From Oscillospiraceae bacterium (GTDB taxonomy: Bacteria; Bacillota; Clostridia; Oscillospirales; Oscillospiraceae), in the NCBI GenBank assembly GCA_015067785.1, contig SVLR01000001.1:16949-80948 (forward strand): a stretch of 64,000 nucleotides of DNA, in the 5' to 3' direction. Made by a program: the position numbers and the translations under genes. Numbering within the stretch: the stretch's first letter is position 1; the number at the start of each line of letters is the position of its first letter. Of this stretch, positions 1 through 9,493 are shown piece after piece. The notes below the pieces were generated by a model. It was not told the DNA's origin. It saw only the letters and a list, made by a program, of their open reading frames with translations, and did no database searches.

Positions 1-505
1 GATCTCTATCCACCAACACACCCAGCGCACAAGCTGTTGGTGTCTGTTCACTTTGGGCAAAATATCGGGTCACATCATCTCCGATCTCACCGGATACAAG
101 AGGCACGGATCCCACATAAGGCTCCTTCATCTGCAGGTCACGGATCACGGTAATCGTGCCGTCTGTGCCTACTGTGGCGCCCACATCTAGCTTGCCGGGG
201 TACTTTTCTGTTAAAGGTACATTGGGCTGTGTCACATAGCCCCGGACATTACCCATTGGGTCAGATACACAGACGATGGAGCCGATGGGGCCACCGCCCT
301 TGATCTGCAGGGTCATTGAGCCGTTTTCAACCTTTTGCATATTGCCCATCATAGAAGCCGCCGTCAGCGCTCTGCCAAAGGCTGCAGTTGCATTGGGTGT
401 TGTCTTTTGTATTTCCGCACCGCGGCGCACCGTCTGCGTAGAACGGATTGCCACTGCCTTTACATATCCGTCAAGGGTCATTCCCCGTACTAAATAGTCC
501 TGCAT
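1..505 (-). CDS. hslO: Hsp33 family redox-regulated chaperonin (partial, runs off window start)
   Basis: Reverse translation from ATG at 505 reads MQDYLVRGMTLDGYVKAVAIRSTQTVRRGAEIQKTTPNATAAFGRALTAASMMGNMQ..., a typical Hsp33 N-terminus; not in the supplied ORF list because it is open at the window edge. Confidence 0.9.
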   Translation of the reverse strand, partial: MQDYLVRGMTLDGYVKAVAIRSTQTVRRGAEIQKTTPNATAAFGRALTAASMMGNMQKVENGSMTLQIKGGGPIGSIVCVSDPMGNVRGYVTQPNVPLTEKYPGKLDVGATVGTDGTITVIRDLQMKEPYVGSVPLVSGEIGDDVTRYFAQSEQTPTACALGVLVDRD

Positions 506-1251
506 TTTACTTTTCCCTTTCTTGCCTTAAAATAGATCCGCTGCTCACCTGCAGCAGGTGCTTCCATACAGCAGTCACCAAACACCTCGATATGGGTAAA
601 TCCGGCTTCCTTCAAATATGCTGTCAGTTGTACCTGCGAATAGGCATATTCCTCGTGGACCTCTTCGCTGCGCACCCATAGGTTACCGCGCCGCTGGAAG
701 ATATCCATACCATAGGTACAAATATTGGTCTCTTCATCGAATTCACCGCGCCATACGCAGTACACACCATCATCTTCATCCAAAAAGACTTGTCCATCCA
801 TTGCACGCAGCTTTTCCGGTGTATTGACATCAAATATAAAGCATCCACCTGGGTTTAACGCCTTATAAATACGGGAAATTGCTATTTTGCAGTCTGCAGG
901 ATCCGTAATGTAATCCAAGCTGTCCAGCGCGCATACCGCAAGATCCACACCTCGGGGCAGCTGTAGCTGCGTCAGATTCTGGCAAACAAACAGCGGCGTG
1001 TTCTCCATCTCAGCCGCTTTACCGGATGCCACAGAGAGCATATCCTCCGAAAGATCCACACCGATCACAGAAAGTCCCCGCTTTGCCAGCAGCACAGAAA
1101 CAGAGCCCGTTCCGCAGGCAAGGTCTACTGCAGTTCTTGGGCGCAATCCTTCTCTCTCTAAAATATCAAAATAAAAAGCGACAACACGGTCATAATCCAC
1201 ATCGTTGGTCAGGCGGTCATAGCTTTCCGCCAATGCGCCATAGGCATCCAT
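490..1251 (-). CDS. class I SAM-dependent methyltransferase
   Basis: MDAYGALAESYDRLT...VDLACGTGSVSVLLAKRGLSVIGVDLSEDML; start chosen at MDAYGAL rather than the ORF 5' end (1281). Confidence 0.85.
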   Translation of the reverse strand: MDAYGALAESYDRLTNDVDYDRVVAFYFDILEREGLRPRTAVDLACGTGSVSVLLAKRGLSVIGVDLSEDMLSVASGKAAEMENTPLFVCQNLTQLQLPRGVDLAVCALDSLDYITDPADCKIAISRIYKALNPGGCFIFDVNTPEKLRAMDGQVFLDEDDGVYCVWRGEFDEETNICTYGMDIFQRRGNLWVRSEEVHEEYAYSQVQLTAYLKEAGFTHIEVFGDCCMEAPAAGEQRIYFKARKGKVKCRTI

Positions 1252-1261
1252 AGCATACCTC

Positions 1262-1285
1262 ACAAAAAACATCCCGGGCACTGCC
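1262..1285 (-). terminator. hairpin (CATCCCGGGCAGTGCCCGGGATG) just downstream of ftsZ
   Basis: Near-perfect inverted repeat tcccgggcactgcccggga downstream of the ftsZ stop; U-tract weak. Confidence 0.45.
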
Positions 1286-1299
1286 CGGGATGCCCTTAT

Positions 1300-2343
1300 T
1301 TATTTCTTTTTGAAAACATCCAATACATCATCGATGTCAGTCATCTCACCGAAGCCGGCAACGAAGGTCTTCTTGGGCTGGGGTTCTTCCTTATGGTCAA
1401 AGCCGGTGGCAATGACAGTAACCTGGATCTCATCCTCCAGCTCATCAGAGCAGGTCGCACCAAAGATAATGTTTGCATCAGGATTTGCCGCCTCCTGCAC
1501 AATGCCTGCAGCAGTCTCCACATCGTCCAGCGTCATCTCAGAGGAGCCGCAGACATTAACGAGGACACCGGTAGCACCGTTGATGGAGGTCTCCAGCAGA
1601 GGACTTGCAACAGCTGCCAGTGCAGCCTGCTCGGCCTTCTCACGACCGGATGCGACACCGACACCCATATGAGCGCGACCTGCGTCCTTCATAACTGCGG
1701 AAACGTCCGCAAAGTCAAGGTTGATGATCACGCGCTCGGAGTAGCCAACCAGCTCAGAAATAGAAGCAACCGCCTGCTTCAGCACATCGTCTGCGATGCC
1801 GAATGCATTGGCAAAGGTAATCTTCTGATCCGTTACGTACTTCAGACGATCATTGGGGATGATGACTAAGGAGTCAACACGGCCACTAAGTGCCTCAATA
1901 CCGGCATCTGCCTGACGCATACGGTTTGCACCCTCAAACTTAAAGGGTTTGGTTACGATACCGACTGTCAGCGCACCGGCCTCGCGGGCAAGGTCTGCGA
2001 CGATAGGTGCAGCACCGGTACCGGTACCGCCGCCCATACCTGCGGTGATAAATACCATATCTACGCCCTCAACGAGCTTAGCGATCTGTGCTCTGCTTTC
2101 CTCAGCAGACATCTTGCCGATCTCAGGCTTGGAGCCTGCGCCCATACCGCCGGTCAGTTTCTCGCCGATCTGCAGTTTATTGGGGCAAATGGACTTATTG
2201 AGGTCCTGCTTATCGGTATTGATAACAACAAAGTCAACACCGCCAACACCTGCACCGATCATACGATTGATTACATTATTGCCGGCGCCGCCGACACCGA
2301 TTACTTTAATTTTAACTACGCGTTCCTGAAATGTCTCGACCAT
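1300..2343 (-). CDS. ftsZ: cell division protein FtsZ
   Basis: IKVIGVGGAGNNVINRM..., GGGTGTGAAP tubulin signature; dcw cluster context. Confidence 0.98.
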   Translation of the reverse strand: MVETFQERVVKIKVIGVGGAGNNVINRMIGAGVGGVDFVVINTDKQDLNKSICPNKLQIGEKLTGGMGAGSKPEIGKMSAEESRAQIAKLVEGVDMVFITAGMGGGTGTGAAPIVADLAREAGALTVGIVTKPFKFEGANRMRQADAGIEALSGRVDSLVIIPNDRLKYVTDQKITFANAFGIADDVLKQAVASISELVGYSERVIINLDFADVSAVMKDAGRAHMGVGVASGREKAEQAALAAVASPLLETSINGATGVLVNVCGSSEMTLDDVETAAGIVQEAANPDANIIFGATCSDELEDEIQVTVIATGFDHKEEPQPKKTFVAGFGEMTDIDDVLDVFKKK

Positions 2344-2478
2344 TTCCGTTCTCCTCCTATGTATTAGCAGATGAAAATCTGCCCAAATTCCAATGTTGCT
2401 CTTATATTCTACCTTGAAAATATGATTCGGTCAATAGCAATTATTCGTTTTTTCTAAAAAAAATATGGAATAGTTGTT

Positions 2479-3360
2479 TTAATCAAACTCTCTGTGATAG
2501 ATTTCATCAGGCCAGGTAGTAAAGCTGGCATCCAAAATACCGGTCTGATATCGATCAAACTGGAAAATTGCCCGCACCACATAGAACACCTTCTTAGGAA
2601 GCTCCGTGCTTTCACCCAGAAGGATCTGGAACCTCCGACCATACCAAACCTCGATATTTCCCATATCCGTTACATCAATGGTGGCCGTTTCGCCCAAAAC
2701 ACCGTTCTTTTCCATCTCCTGCGCAATAATCAACGCAGCATCAAGGCGCTCCCTATTGTAAACCGTTACGGGAACTGTGGATCCTTCTCCGTCAGGGGAA
2801 GCTTGCAGATTTTCGTAAGCTACTGCTGATTTGCTCACCTCAGGCTCCTCCAACTTAACGCCAAGGATCCGCGGATAGTTCCCGGATGTGGAGGCATCGA
2901 TCTTCTCCATAATCTTACCTTCGCAATTCAGCACCCACCAAGCACCGGAGACATCCTCGACAGCGTAGGCAACGGCAGATTCTACCACGCTGATAATAAC
3001 AGTATCCGGCAAGCGGATCCCAATCCGGATTTCCTTAATATACGGCAGCTTTCCTAAAATTCGTCCGGCGATCTGTCCCTTATTGAGCGTCAACAGGTTG
3101 GTGCCTTTTATAATGCCGGCAGCTTCCTGCACCTGACTGACCTCGTACTTATCCGCACCTGCCACCTCGATCTTTTCTGCCTTGAAGAAGATCGACATAC
3201 CGAAAACGATTGCAAACACCACCGCCAAAACCGTGGCGATCCGGACGAGAAAACGGCTAATATTGACGGGTTTTGCCTCCGTATAGACAGTTTCCTCGCG
3301 GCGCACTCGCCTTTTGGGTCTTGGTTGACGCTTAGGTTCTCCATTGGTGTATTTTTCCAT
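2479..3360 (-). CDS. ftsQ: cell division protein FtsQ/DivIB (POTRA domain)
   Basis: Single TM then FFKAEKIEVAGADKYEVSQVQEAAGIIKGTNLLTLNKGQIAGRILGKLPYIKEIRIGIRLPDTVIISVVE; position in dcw cluster. Confidence 0.9.
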   Translation of the reverse strand: MEKYTNGEPKRQPRPKRRVRREETVYTEAKPVNISRFLVRIATVLAVVFAIVFGMSIFFKAEKIEVAGADKYEVSQVQEAAGIIKGTNLLTLNKGQIAGRILGKLPYIKEIRIGIRLPDTVIISVVESAVAYAVEDVSGAWWVLNCEGKIMEKIDASTSGNYPRILGVKLEEPEVSKSAVAYENLQASPDGEGSTVPVTVYNRERLDAALIIAQEMEKNGVLGETATIDVTDMGNIEVWYGRRFQILLGESTELPKKVFYVVRAIFQFDRYQTGILDASFTTWPDEIYHREFD

Positions 3361-4493
3361 TATTTGCTCCTCTTTTGTGCCAACGCATACATAATGTCGC
3401 ACAGCCTCTCTGCAGAATCCGGCACAGCAATTTTGAGTAATGCTGTCCGCATCGCAGATGCCTTTTCCTTATTCTCTACTATACTCTTTATCTCATCAAA
3501 TACGCTCTGTGCGCTGCAATCCTTCTCAAGCACCAACGTAGCGCCGCCGTTATTAGAGAGTACGCGCGCATTCATCTCCTGATGGTTATTGGTTACATTG
3601 GGTGACGGAATCAGAATACAGGGCGTGCCTGATGCCGCGATCTCATTGCAGGTGGACGCACCGGCACGACCAATGAACACATCCGCTGCCGCTACCACAG
3701 TAGGCATATTATAAATATACTGGACCATTCGTATGGCATCCGTCTTCGTTAGGTCAACACCTTTTTTCTGCACAAGCTCCGGCATCCAGCTCCAGCCATA
3801 ACTACCAACCGCGTGAATATGCTGGAACGGGAACCCCGCCTCCTGCTCCAAACGAAACAGCTCTGCCATCAGCTCATTCATTGCTTTTGCACCCTGGCTT
3901 CCAAAAGCAGAAACAATCACCGGGCGGTGATCCAGCTTCAGCTCCTTGCGCGCGCCTTCCTGATCGGAGAAGATAAACTCCCGGCGCACCGGCATACCGA
4001 CTACTTCTACCCGATCCGGGTGTGTATAGTACTTTCTGCATTCCTCAAAGCAAACAAGGACCTTATCTGCCCACTGAGCAGCCATCTTTGTGGTACGACC
4101 GGGGACAGCATTGGCTTCGTGAACGCAAGTCGGTATCCCCATTTGATGGGCGGCAAGAAGGGCGGGATAGCTGGCATAGCCACCGGTGCCGATAACCACA
4201 TCCGGACAGAATTCCTTCATTATCTTCTTACAGGCAGGAACCGATGCCATAACACAGCGAACCGCCAAAATATTTCGTTTGATCGCCTTCCAGCTAAATC
4301 CCCGGCGCATTCCGTAAGCATCAATGGTCTTGAGGGCATAGCCTGCCTTGGGAACAAGCTCCTCCTCCATACTGTTCTTAGCACCAATAAACAGTATATT
4401 GCTGTCAGGGTAACGCTCTTTCCATATATTCGCAACAGAGATCGCCGGCATAATATGGCCGCCGGTTCCTCCGCAAGTAAATATCACATTCAT
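3360..4493 (-). CDS. murG: UDP-N-acetylglucosamine--N-acetylmuramyl-(pentapeptide) pyrophosphoryl-undecaprenol GlcNAc transferase
   Basis: TCGGTGGHIMPAISVAN..., FIGRAGASTCNEIAASGTPCILIPSP. Confidence 0.97.
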   Translation of the reverse strand: MNVIFTCGGTGGHIMPAISVANIWKERYPDSNILFIGAKNSMEEELVPKAGYALKTIDAYGMRRGFSWKAIKRNILAVRCVMASVPACKKIMKEFCPDVVIGTGGYASYPALLAAHQMGIPTCVHEANAVPGRTTKMAAQWADKVLVCFEECRKYYTHPDRVEVVGMPVRREFIFSDQEGARKELKLDHRPVIVSAFGSQGAKAMNELMAELFRLEQEAGFPFQHIHAVGSYGWSWMPELVQKKGVDLTKTDAIRMVQYIYNMPTVVAAADVFIGRAGASTCNEIAASGTPCILIPSPNVTNNHQEMNARVLSNNGGATLVLEKDCSAQSVFDEIKSIVENKEKASAMRTALLKIAVPDSAERLCDIMYALAQKRSK

Positions 4494-5662
4494 AGCTTTT
4501 CCTCCTGTACAGCCGCCCGGTTACGATGCCGGGAGATGCTAAGTACGATCCCCATTTCTCCCAGATTAACGGCCAGCGCCGTACCTCCATAAGAGAAGAA
4601 CGGTAGCGCGATCCCGGTAGACGGAAGTAAATTTGATACGACCCCTAAATTCAGTATAGTCTGTACTGCGATCAGTGTAATCAAGCCGGCGGACAATACC
4701 GTAGAAAACTTATCCGGTGCGCGCAGCGCGATCCAATACCCCCGAAGAATAAGGGCAGCAAACAGCGCCATAATAAGCAACGCTCCTACAAGTCCCAGCT
4801 CTTCACATATGATTGCAAAAATATAATCGTTATACTGAAAGGGCAGATAGAGATACTTCTGTCTGCTCTTTCCCAATCCAAGTCCAAACAGTCCACCGGA
4901 GCCAATGGCATAGAGGGACTGCAAAATCTGATATCCCGTATCCCCCGGATCCTGCTCCGGGTGCAGCCAAGCGGTTATTCTGTCTCCGGCATAGCCCATA
5001 AGGCTGACGTATACCACAAGAAACGCAACCGCCGCGCCAGCGCCGGCCAGCAGCCATTTAGGGTTTGTGCCGGCAATGTACATCATCACCACAGCAACCA
5101 TACCCATCAGCATAATGGCTGACAAATGCTTTTCCAGCGCAAGTGGGACCAGAATCCCCATCAGCGCCGCGCCAAAGCCCAGCACACCAAAACGGAATTT
5201 TCTTGCCTCGTGACCAAACCCCTTTGTTAGCTTGGCAAAAAGCACGATCATTGCAAATTTTGCAATCTCCGAAGGTTGGAATTGAAGACCTGCAATATTG
5301 ATCCACCGTTTGGCGCCGTTTACGGACTGTCCAAATACCAGCACAGACAGCAAAAGCAAAATGCTGATACCATAAATAGGCCAAGCCATTTTTAGCCAAA
5401 AGGACGCAGGGACTCGATATAACAGCGCCATTGCCGCAAGACCGATCACTGCGCATATCCCCTGCTTTTGGAGGTAGCGTGTAGACACCGTATAACCGGT
5501 GTCATATTCACTTTGGGCATAGCTTGCAGAGTATAGCATCAAAAGTCCTACCGCAAGCAAAGATAAAAGAATAATAAGAAAAGGTATATCGAATCTTTCG
5601 CCCGCAGACCCGTACAGTCTGCGGCGTTTCTCTTTGGCATGCAGAAAACGCTCCGCAGCCAT
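4490..5662 (-). CDS. ftsW: FtsW/RodA/SpoVE family lipid II polymerase
   Basis: SEDS-family topology and motifs (INIAGLQFQPSEIAKFAMIVL; GGTALAVNLGEMGIVLSISRH). Confidence 0.95.
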   Translation of the reverse strand: MAAERFLHAKEKRRRLYGSAGERFDIPFLIILLSLLAVGLLMLYSASYAQSEYDTGYTVSTRYLQKQGICAVIGLAAMALLYRVPASFWLKMAWPIYGISILLLLSVLVFGQSVNGAKRWINIAGLQFQPSEIAKFAMIVLFAKLTKGFGHEARKFRFGVLGFGAALMGILVPLALEKHLSAIMLMGMVAVVMMYIAGTNPKWLLAGAGAAVAFLVVYVSLMGYAGDRITAWLHPEQDPGDTGYQILQSLYAIGSGGLFGLGLGKSRQKYLYLPFQYNDYIFAIICEELGLVGALLIMALFAALILRGYWIALRAPDKFSTVLSAGLITLIAVQTILNLGVVSNLLPSTGIALPFFSYGGTALAVNLGEMGIVLSISRHRNRAAVQEEKL

Positions 5663-5671
5663 AACGCCTCC

Positions 5672-6655
5672 TTATCCAACCAAGCCGGAAATACTAAACC
5701 AAGCAACGACACACATCAGTGCGGACACCGCGGAGAACACCAAAACAATTTTGACTTCCTTCCAGCCGCACATTTCAAAATGATGGTGGATCGGTGCCAT
5801 TTTGAAAATACGCTTTCCGTGGGTAATTTTAAAATACAGCACCTGAATAATATCGGACAGCGTCTCCACAATGTACACAAAACCAACTAAAATCAGTACC
5901 AACGGCATATCCATTGCAAATGCCATAGCGCAGACAACACCACCTAAAAACAGTGAGCCTGTATCGCCCATAAAGACCTTTGCCGGATGCCAGTTATAAA
6001 TCAGGTACGCAAACAGTCCGCCAACCAAAGCAGCAGGCAAAACCGCAAGGTCCCATTTCCCCATTGCAACAGCAGCGGCAGTGAAGAACACCATAACCGG
6101 AATGGTTACGCTGCCGCACAAGCCGTCTACTCCGTCGGTAAGATTGACGGCATTGACACAGCCCACCATTACAAACATCGCAAAAAAGATATAAATAATG
6201 GGATGGATGTACACAGTAATATTCACAAAAGGAATATAGAGATCGCTGGTCATAACACCGGTCTTATAAAGCACATAGAGATAGATTGCAGACACTGCCA
6301 TTTGGAGAGCTGCCTTCTGAAAAGCCGTAAGCCCTAAATCCCGCTTAAACTTCACCTTGCAGAAATCGTCTAAAAAGCCAACCAGTCCAAAGCAAAAGCT
6401 AATCGCCAGTACATAAAAGGCTGTATATTCCTCTGTTTTCGGCAAATTGATCAGCAGGCACAAAATCGTAGCGCCCACAAACATCAGTCCACCCATCAAC
6501 GGCGTACCCACCTTCGTATTATGCCAAGTCGGACCAATATCGTGGACAGATTGGCCTGTCTTTAATGCCCGAAGCAGGGGCAGCAAAATATATCCCAAAA
6601 CACCTGATGCCACAAAGCCGATCAGAGCGGTGATCAATACTCTTGTCATTACCAT
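5672..6655 (-). CDS. mraY: phospho-N-acetylmuramoyl-pentapeptide-transferase
   Basis: NAVNLTDGVDGLCGS, MGDTGSLFLGG, APIHHHFE motifs. Confidence 0.98.
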   Translation of the reverse strand: MVMTRVLITALIGFVASGVLGYILLPLLRALKTGQSVHDIGPTWHNTKVGTPLMGGLMFVGATILCLLINLPKTEEYTAFYVLAISFCFGLVGFLDDFCKVKFKRDLGLTAFQKAALQMAVSAIYLYVLYKTGVMTSDLYIPFVNITVYIHPIIYIFFAMFVMVGCVNAVNLTDGVDGLCGSVTIPVMVFFTAAAVAMGKWDLAVLPAALVGGLFAYLIYNWHPAKVFMGDTGSLFLGGVVCAMAFAMDMPLVLILVGFVYIVETLSDIIQVLYFKITHGKRIFKMAPIHHHFEMCGWKEVKIVLVFSAVSALMCVVAWFSISGLVG

Positions 6656-6671
6656 ATCCTCCGTTATTTCT

Positions 6672-8024
6672 TTAGTCCTGCAAAAATGCCTCCAAAATCA
6701 GCTCCATGCGCATACCGCGGGAACCCTTAAACAGCAGGACATCTCCAGGGCGGGCAGCTATCTTCAGGGCTTGCACCAAACGCGCACGGTCTGTAAAAGC
6801 TCTGGCTCTGCCGATCATCCCGCCGGTCACGGCGCCGCTAAGCATCCGCTCTCCAGTAGGCCCATAGGCAAATAGCAGATCTGCCTTTTCCGCAGCAATT
6901 CTTCCGATCCGATAATGCTCTGCCTGTGCATTAATGCCAAGCTCCAGCATATCGCCCAACACAGCGATCTTTCGCCCCTCTTTGCTTCCCAGCACGTTGA
7001 GTGCTGCAACCATAGACTCAGGGCCTGCATTATAGCTGTCGTTAATAATTGTAAATCCCTTGGCTTTATAGACGCTCTGTCTGCCTTCCATATTAGAAAA
7101 AGCAGCCAGTCGCCGCTGAATATCTGCCGTAGGCACACCCATTTCAAGCGCAACAGAAATGGCAGCAAGAGCATCAGAAACGTTATGAATGCCATCAAGG
7201 GGAAGTGTAACTTGGAATATCTCATTCCCGGTGCGGACTGTAAAGCTGGTGCTTCCGTCACCTTCACTCACCTGATCGCCTTGCACTGTCACATCCGGAT
7301 TGCGAAGTCCAAAGTACACCTTACGGAAATCCTGATTCCGACGCTGCCCCCAGAGGAGATTGTCGTCACCGTTTAAGATCAACGTACCATTTTCAGGCAT
7401 ACCTTCCCGAATCTCCAGCTTTGCCTGCAAAATTCCCTCTTTAGAGCCCAAATGCTCAATATGCATTGTACCAATATTGATGATAACACCAATATCCGGC
7501 TTGCCGATTTGTGTCAGATAGGCGATCTCACGGAAGTGATTCATACCCATTTCCAGCACCGCTACCTCCGTATCCTCTGGCATAGCAAGCACCGCCATGG
7601 GCATACCAATGTCGTTATTATGATTAACAGGGGTTTTGGCTACCTTATATGTGCCGTCCAATACTCTTGCGATCATTTCCTTTGTGGTGCTTTTTCCAAC
7701 AGAACCGGTTACTGCAACCACCTTCACATTCAGCCTTTGCCGCTCGTGCCGGGCAATGTCACCTAAGGCGATCCGCGTATCCTCCACAACGATTGCAGGA
7801 TAGTTGCCGTCTGCGCGGGTGCACAAAACCGCTGCAGCACCCTTTTCCAGAGCCGCAGGAATAAAATCATGCCCATCACGAACATCTTTCAGCGCAACAA
7901 ACAGCTGTCCAGCTTGCAGTTTCCGTGTGTCATTGCTTGCACCGACAAAGGTAATGTCCTTATATTTAGGATCTATCTTGCCACCGCACCACTCGGCAGC
8001 CTGCTGTAATGTGATCCTGCCCAT
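6672..8024 (-). CDS. murF: UDP-N-acetylmuramoyl-tripeptide--D-alanyl-D-alanine ligase
   Basis: VVAVTGSVGKSTTKEMIARVL, Mur ligase central domain, NDSYNAGPESM; start at MGRITLQQ. Confidence 0.95.
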   Translation of the reverse strand: MGRITLQQAAEWCGGKIDPKYKDITFVGASNDTRKLQAGQLFVALKDVRDGHDFIPAALEKGAAAVLCTRADGNYPAIVVEDTRIALGDIARHERQRLNVKVVAVTGSVGKSTTKEMIARVLDGTYKVAKTPVNHNNDIGMPMAVLAMPEDTEVAVLEMGMNHFREIAYLTQIGKPDIGVIINIGTMHIEHLGSKEGILQAKLEIREGMPENGTLILNGDDNLLWGQRRNQDFRKVYFGLRNPDVTVQGDQVSEGDGSTSFTVRTGNEIFQVTLPLDGIHNVSDALAAISVALEMGVPTADIQRRLAAFSNMEGRQSVYKAKGFTIINDSYNAGPESMVAALNVLGSKEGRKIAVLGDMLELGINAQAEHYRIGRIAAEKADLLFAYGPTGERMLSGAVTGGMIGRARAFTDRARLVQALKIAARPGDVLLFKGSRGMRMELILEAFLQD

Positions 8025-8040
8025 TTTATTTCCTCTTTTC

Positions 8041-9471
8041 TCACAGCTGCTCTGCGACAATCTCTCTTTCGTCCAAGTGATACTTTACACCGCAGATCTC
8101 CTGATATGTTTCGTGGCCTTTTCCAGCCAATACAATTATATCATCTTTTTGTGCAATGTCCATAGCCATTGTGATCGCTTCGGGACGATTTTCCACGATC
8201 TTGTAATTATTTTTTTCCACACCTGCCACAATTTGCCGAATGATGGACATCGGCTCCTCTGTTCTGGGGTTATCTGAAGTAATGATGGCAATGTCAGCCA
8301 TATCCGTACCAATCTTACCCATGATAGGTCTTTTTACCGGATCCCGGTCGCCACCGCAGCCAAAGACAGCGATCAGTCTGCCCTTGCAAATAGACTTAAG
8401 CAATGTCAAAACGTTCTCGAGTCCATCCGGTGTATGGGCATAGTCAATAATAACCGTATAGTCCTTACCGGGTGTCGGGACCACCTCCACTCTGCCCTTT
8501 ACACTCTTTGCCGTTTTTAGTGCTTCTGCTGCCTTCTGCAGAGGGATTCCGAGATTATGCGCAATGCCCAAAACAGTCAATACATTATAAACGGTAAACA
8601 GTCCGGGAATAATGACACGCACTTCAGCCTCTTCCTCACCGCAAACCGCGGTAAAGCAAACACCGTCTGCAGGCAGGGAGATATCCCGTGCATAAAGGTC
8701 TGCTTCCTTCTTAGTGGAAATAGACAGCACCGGGCATACGGTCTTTGTAAACATTCTTTGGAACCAAGGATCGTCGCAATTTCCCGTTGCGCTGTCGCAT
8801 CGGGCAAACAGCTCCGCCTTAGCATCGCAATAGTTTTCCATTGTCTTGTGGAAATCCAAATGATCTTCCGTAAGGTTGGTAAACGCACCAGCAGCAAAGT
8901 GCAGTCCCGCAATGCGGTCAAGGGCGACGGCGTGGGAAGAGACCTCCATCACCACATGGGTACATCCCGCATCTCGCATTTGGCGCAGTAAGCCGTAAAG
9001 CTCAAAGCTCTCAGGAGTAGTCCGGGAAGCCTCGGTGCGCACATCTCCGATCATATTCTCCATTGTGCCCATAAGACCGACCTTTGCGCCGACTGTGTTT
9101 TCTAAAACATGTTTGAGCAGTAGCGTAGTAGAGGTCTTGCCGTTCGTACCGGTTACACCGATGATCTTCATATCCGCCGCTGGATCACCATAGTAGTTTT
9201 TACCCAAAAGCGCCAACGCAAGTCGATCAGAATCTACTAAAATATAGGGAATCTCTTCCGCAGGCTCCACAGCAGTCACCACCGCCACAGCACCCTTTTG
9301 AAATGCCATTGGGATGTATCGATTGCCATCAGTAACAAATCCGGTCACTGCTACAAAAAGATCCCCCGCCCCCACCTTCCGGGAATCATAACAAACATTA
9401 TGGATATCCATCTCCATATCCACATTGGATTTAATAACATAAATGCCATTCAGCAGTTCTCTCAGTTTCAT
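8041..9471 (-). CDS. murE: UDP-N-acetylmuramoyl-L-alanyl-D-glutamate--2,6-diaminopimelate ligase
   Basis: IIGVTGTNGKTSTTLLLKHVL; TSDNPRTEEP (DNPR motif of meso-DAP-adding MurE). Confidence 0.96.
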   Translation of the reverse strand: MKLRELLNGIYVIKSNVDMEMDIHNVCYDSRKVGAGDLFVAVTGFVTDGNRYIPMAFQKGAVAVVTAVEPAEEIPYILVDSDRLALALLGKNYYGDPAADMKIIGVTGTNGKTSTTLLLKHVLENTVGAKVGLMGTMENMIGDVRTEASRTTPESFELYGLLRQMRDAGCTHVVMEVSSHAVALDRIAGLHFAAGAFTNLTEDHLDFHKTMENYCDAKAELFARCDSATGNCDDPWFQRMFTKTVCPVLSISTKKEADLYARDISLPADGVCFTAVCGEEEAEVRVIIPGLFTVYNVLTVLGIAHNLGIPLQKAAEALKTAKSVKGRVEVVPTPGKDYTVIIDYAHTPDGLENVLTLLKSICKGRLIAVFGCGGDRDPVKRPIMGKIGTDMADIAIITSDNPRTEEPMSIIRQIVAGVEKNNYKIVENRPEAITMAMDIAQKDDIIVLAGKGHETYQEICGVKYHLDEREIVAEQL

Positions 9472-9493
9472 AATTCTTTCTCCTTTGTGATTC

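Noticed and set aside
1310-1869. Long antisense ORFs opposite ftsZ and many other genes (e.g. opposite dxs, dnaE, clpC)
   Set aside because: Shadow ORFs produced by codon composition of strongly supported genes on the other strand; no domains or start signals.
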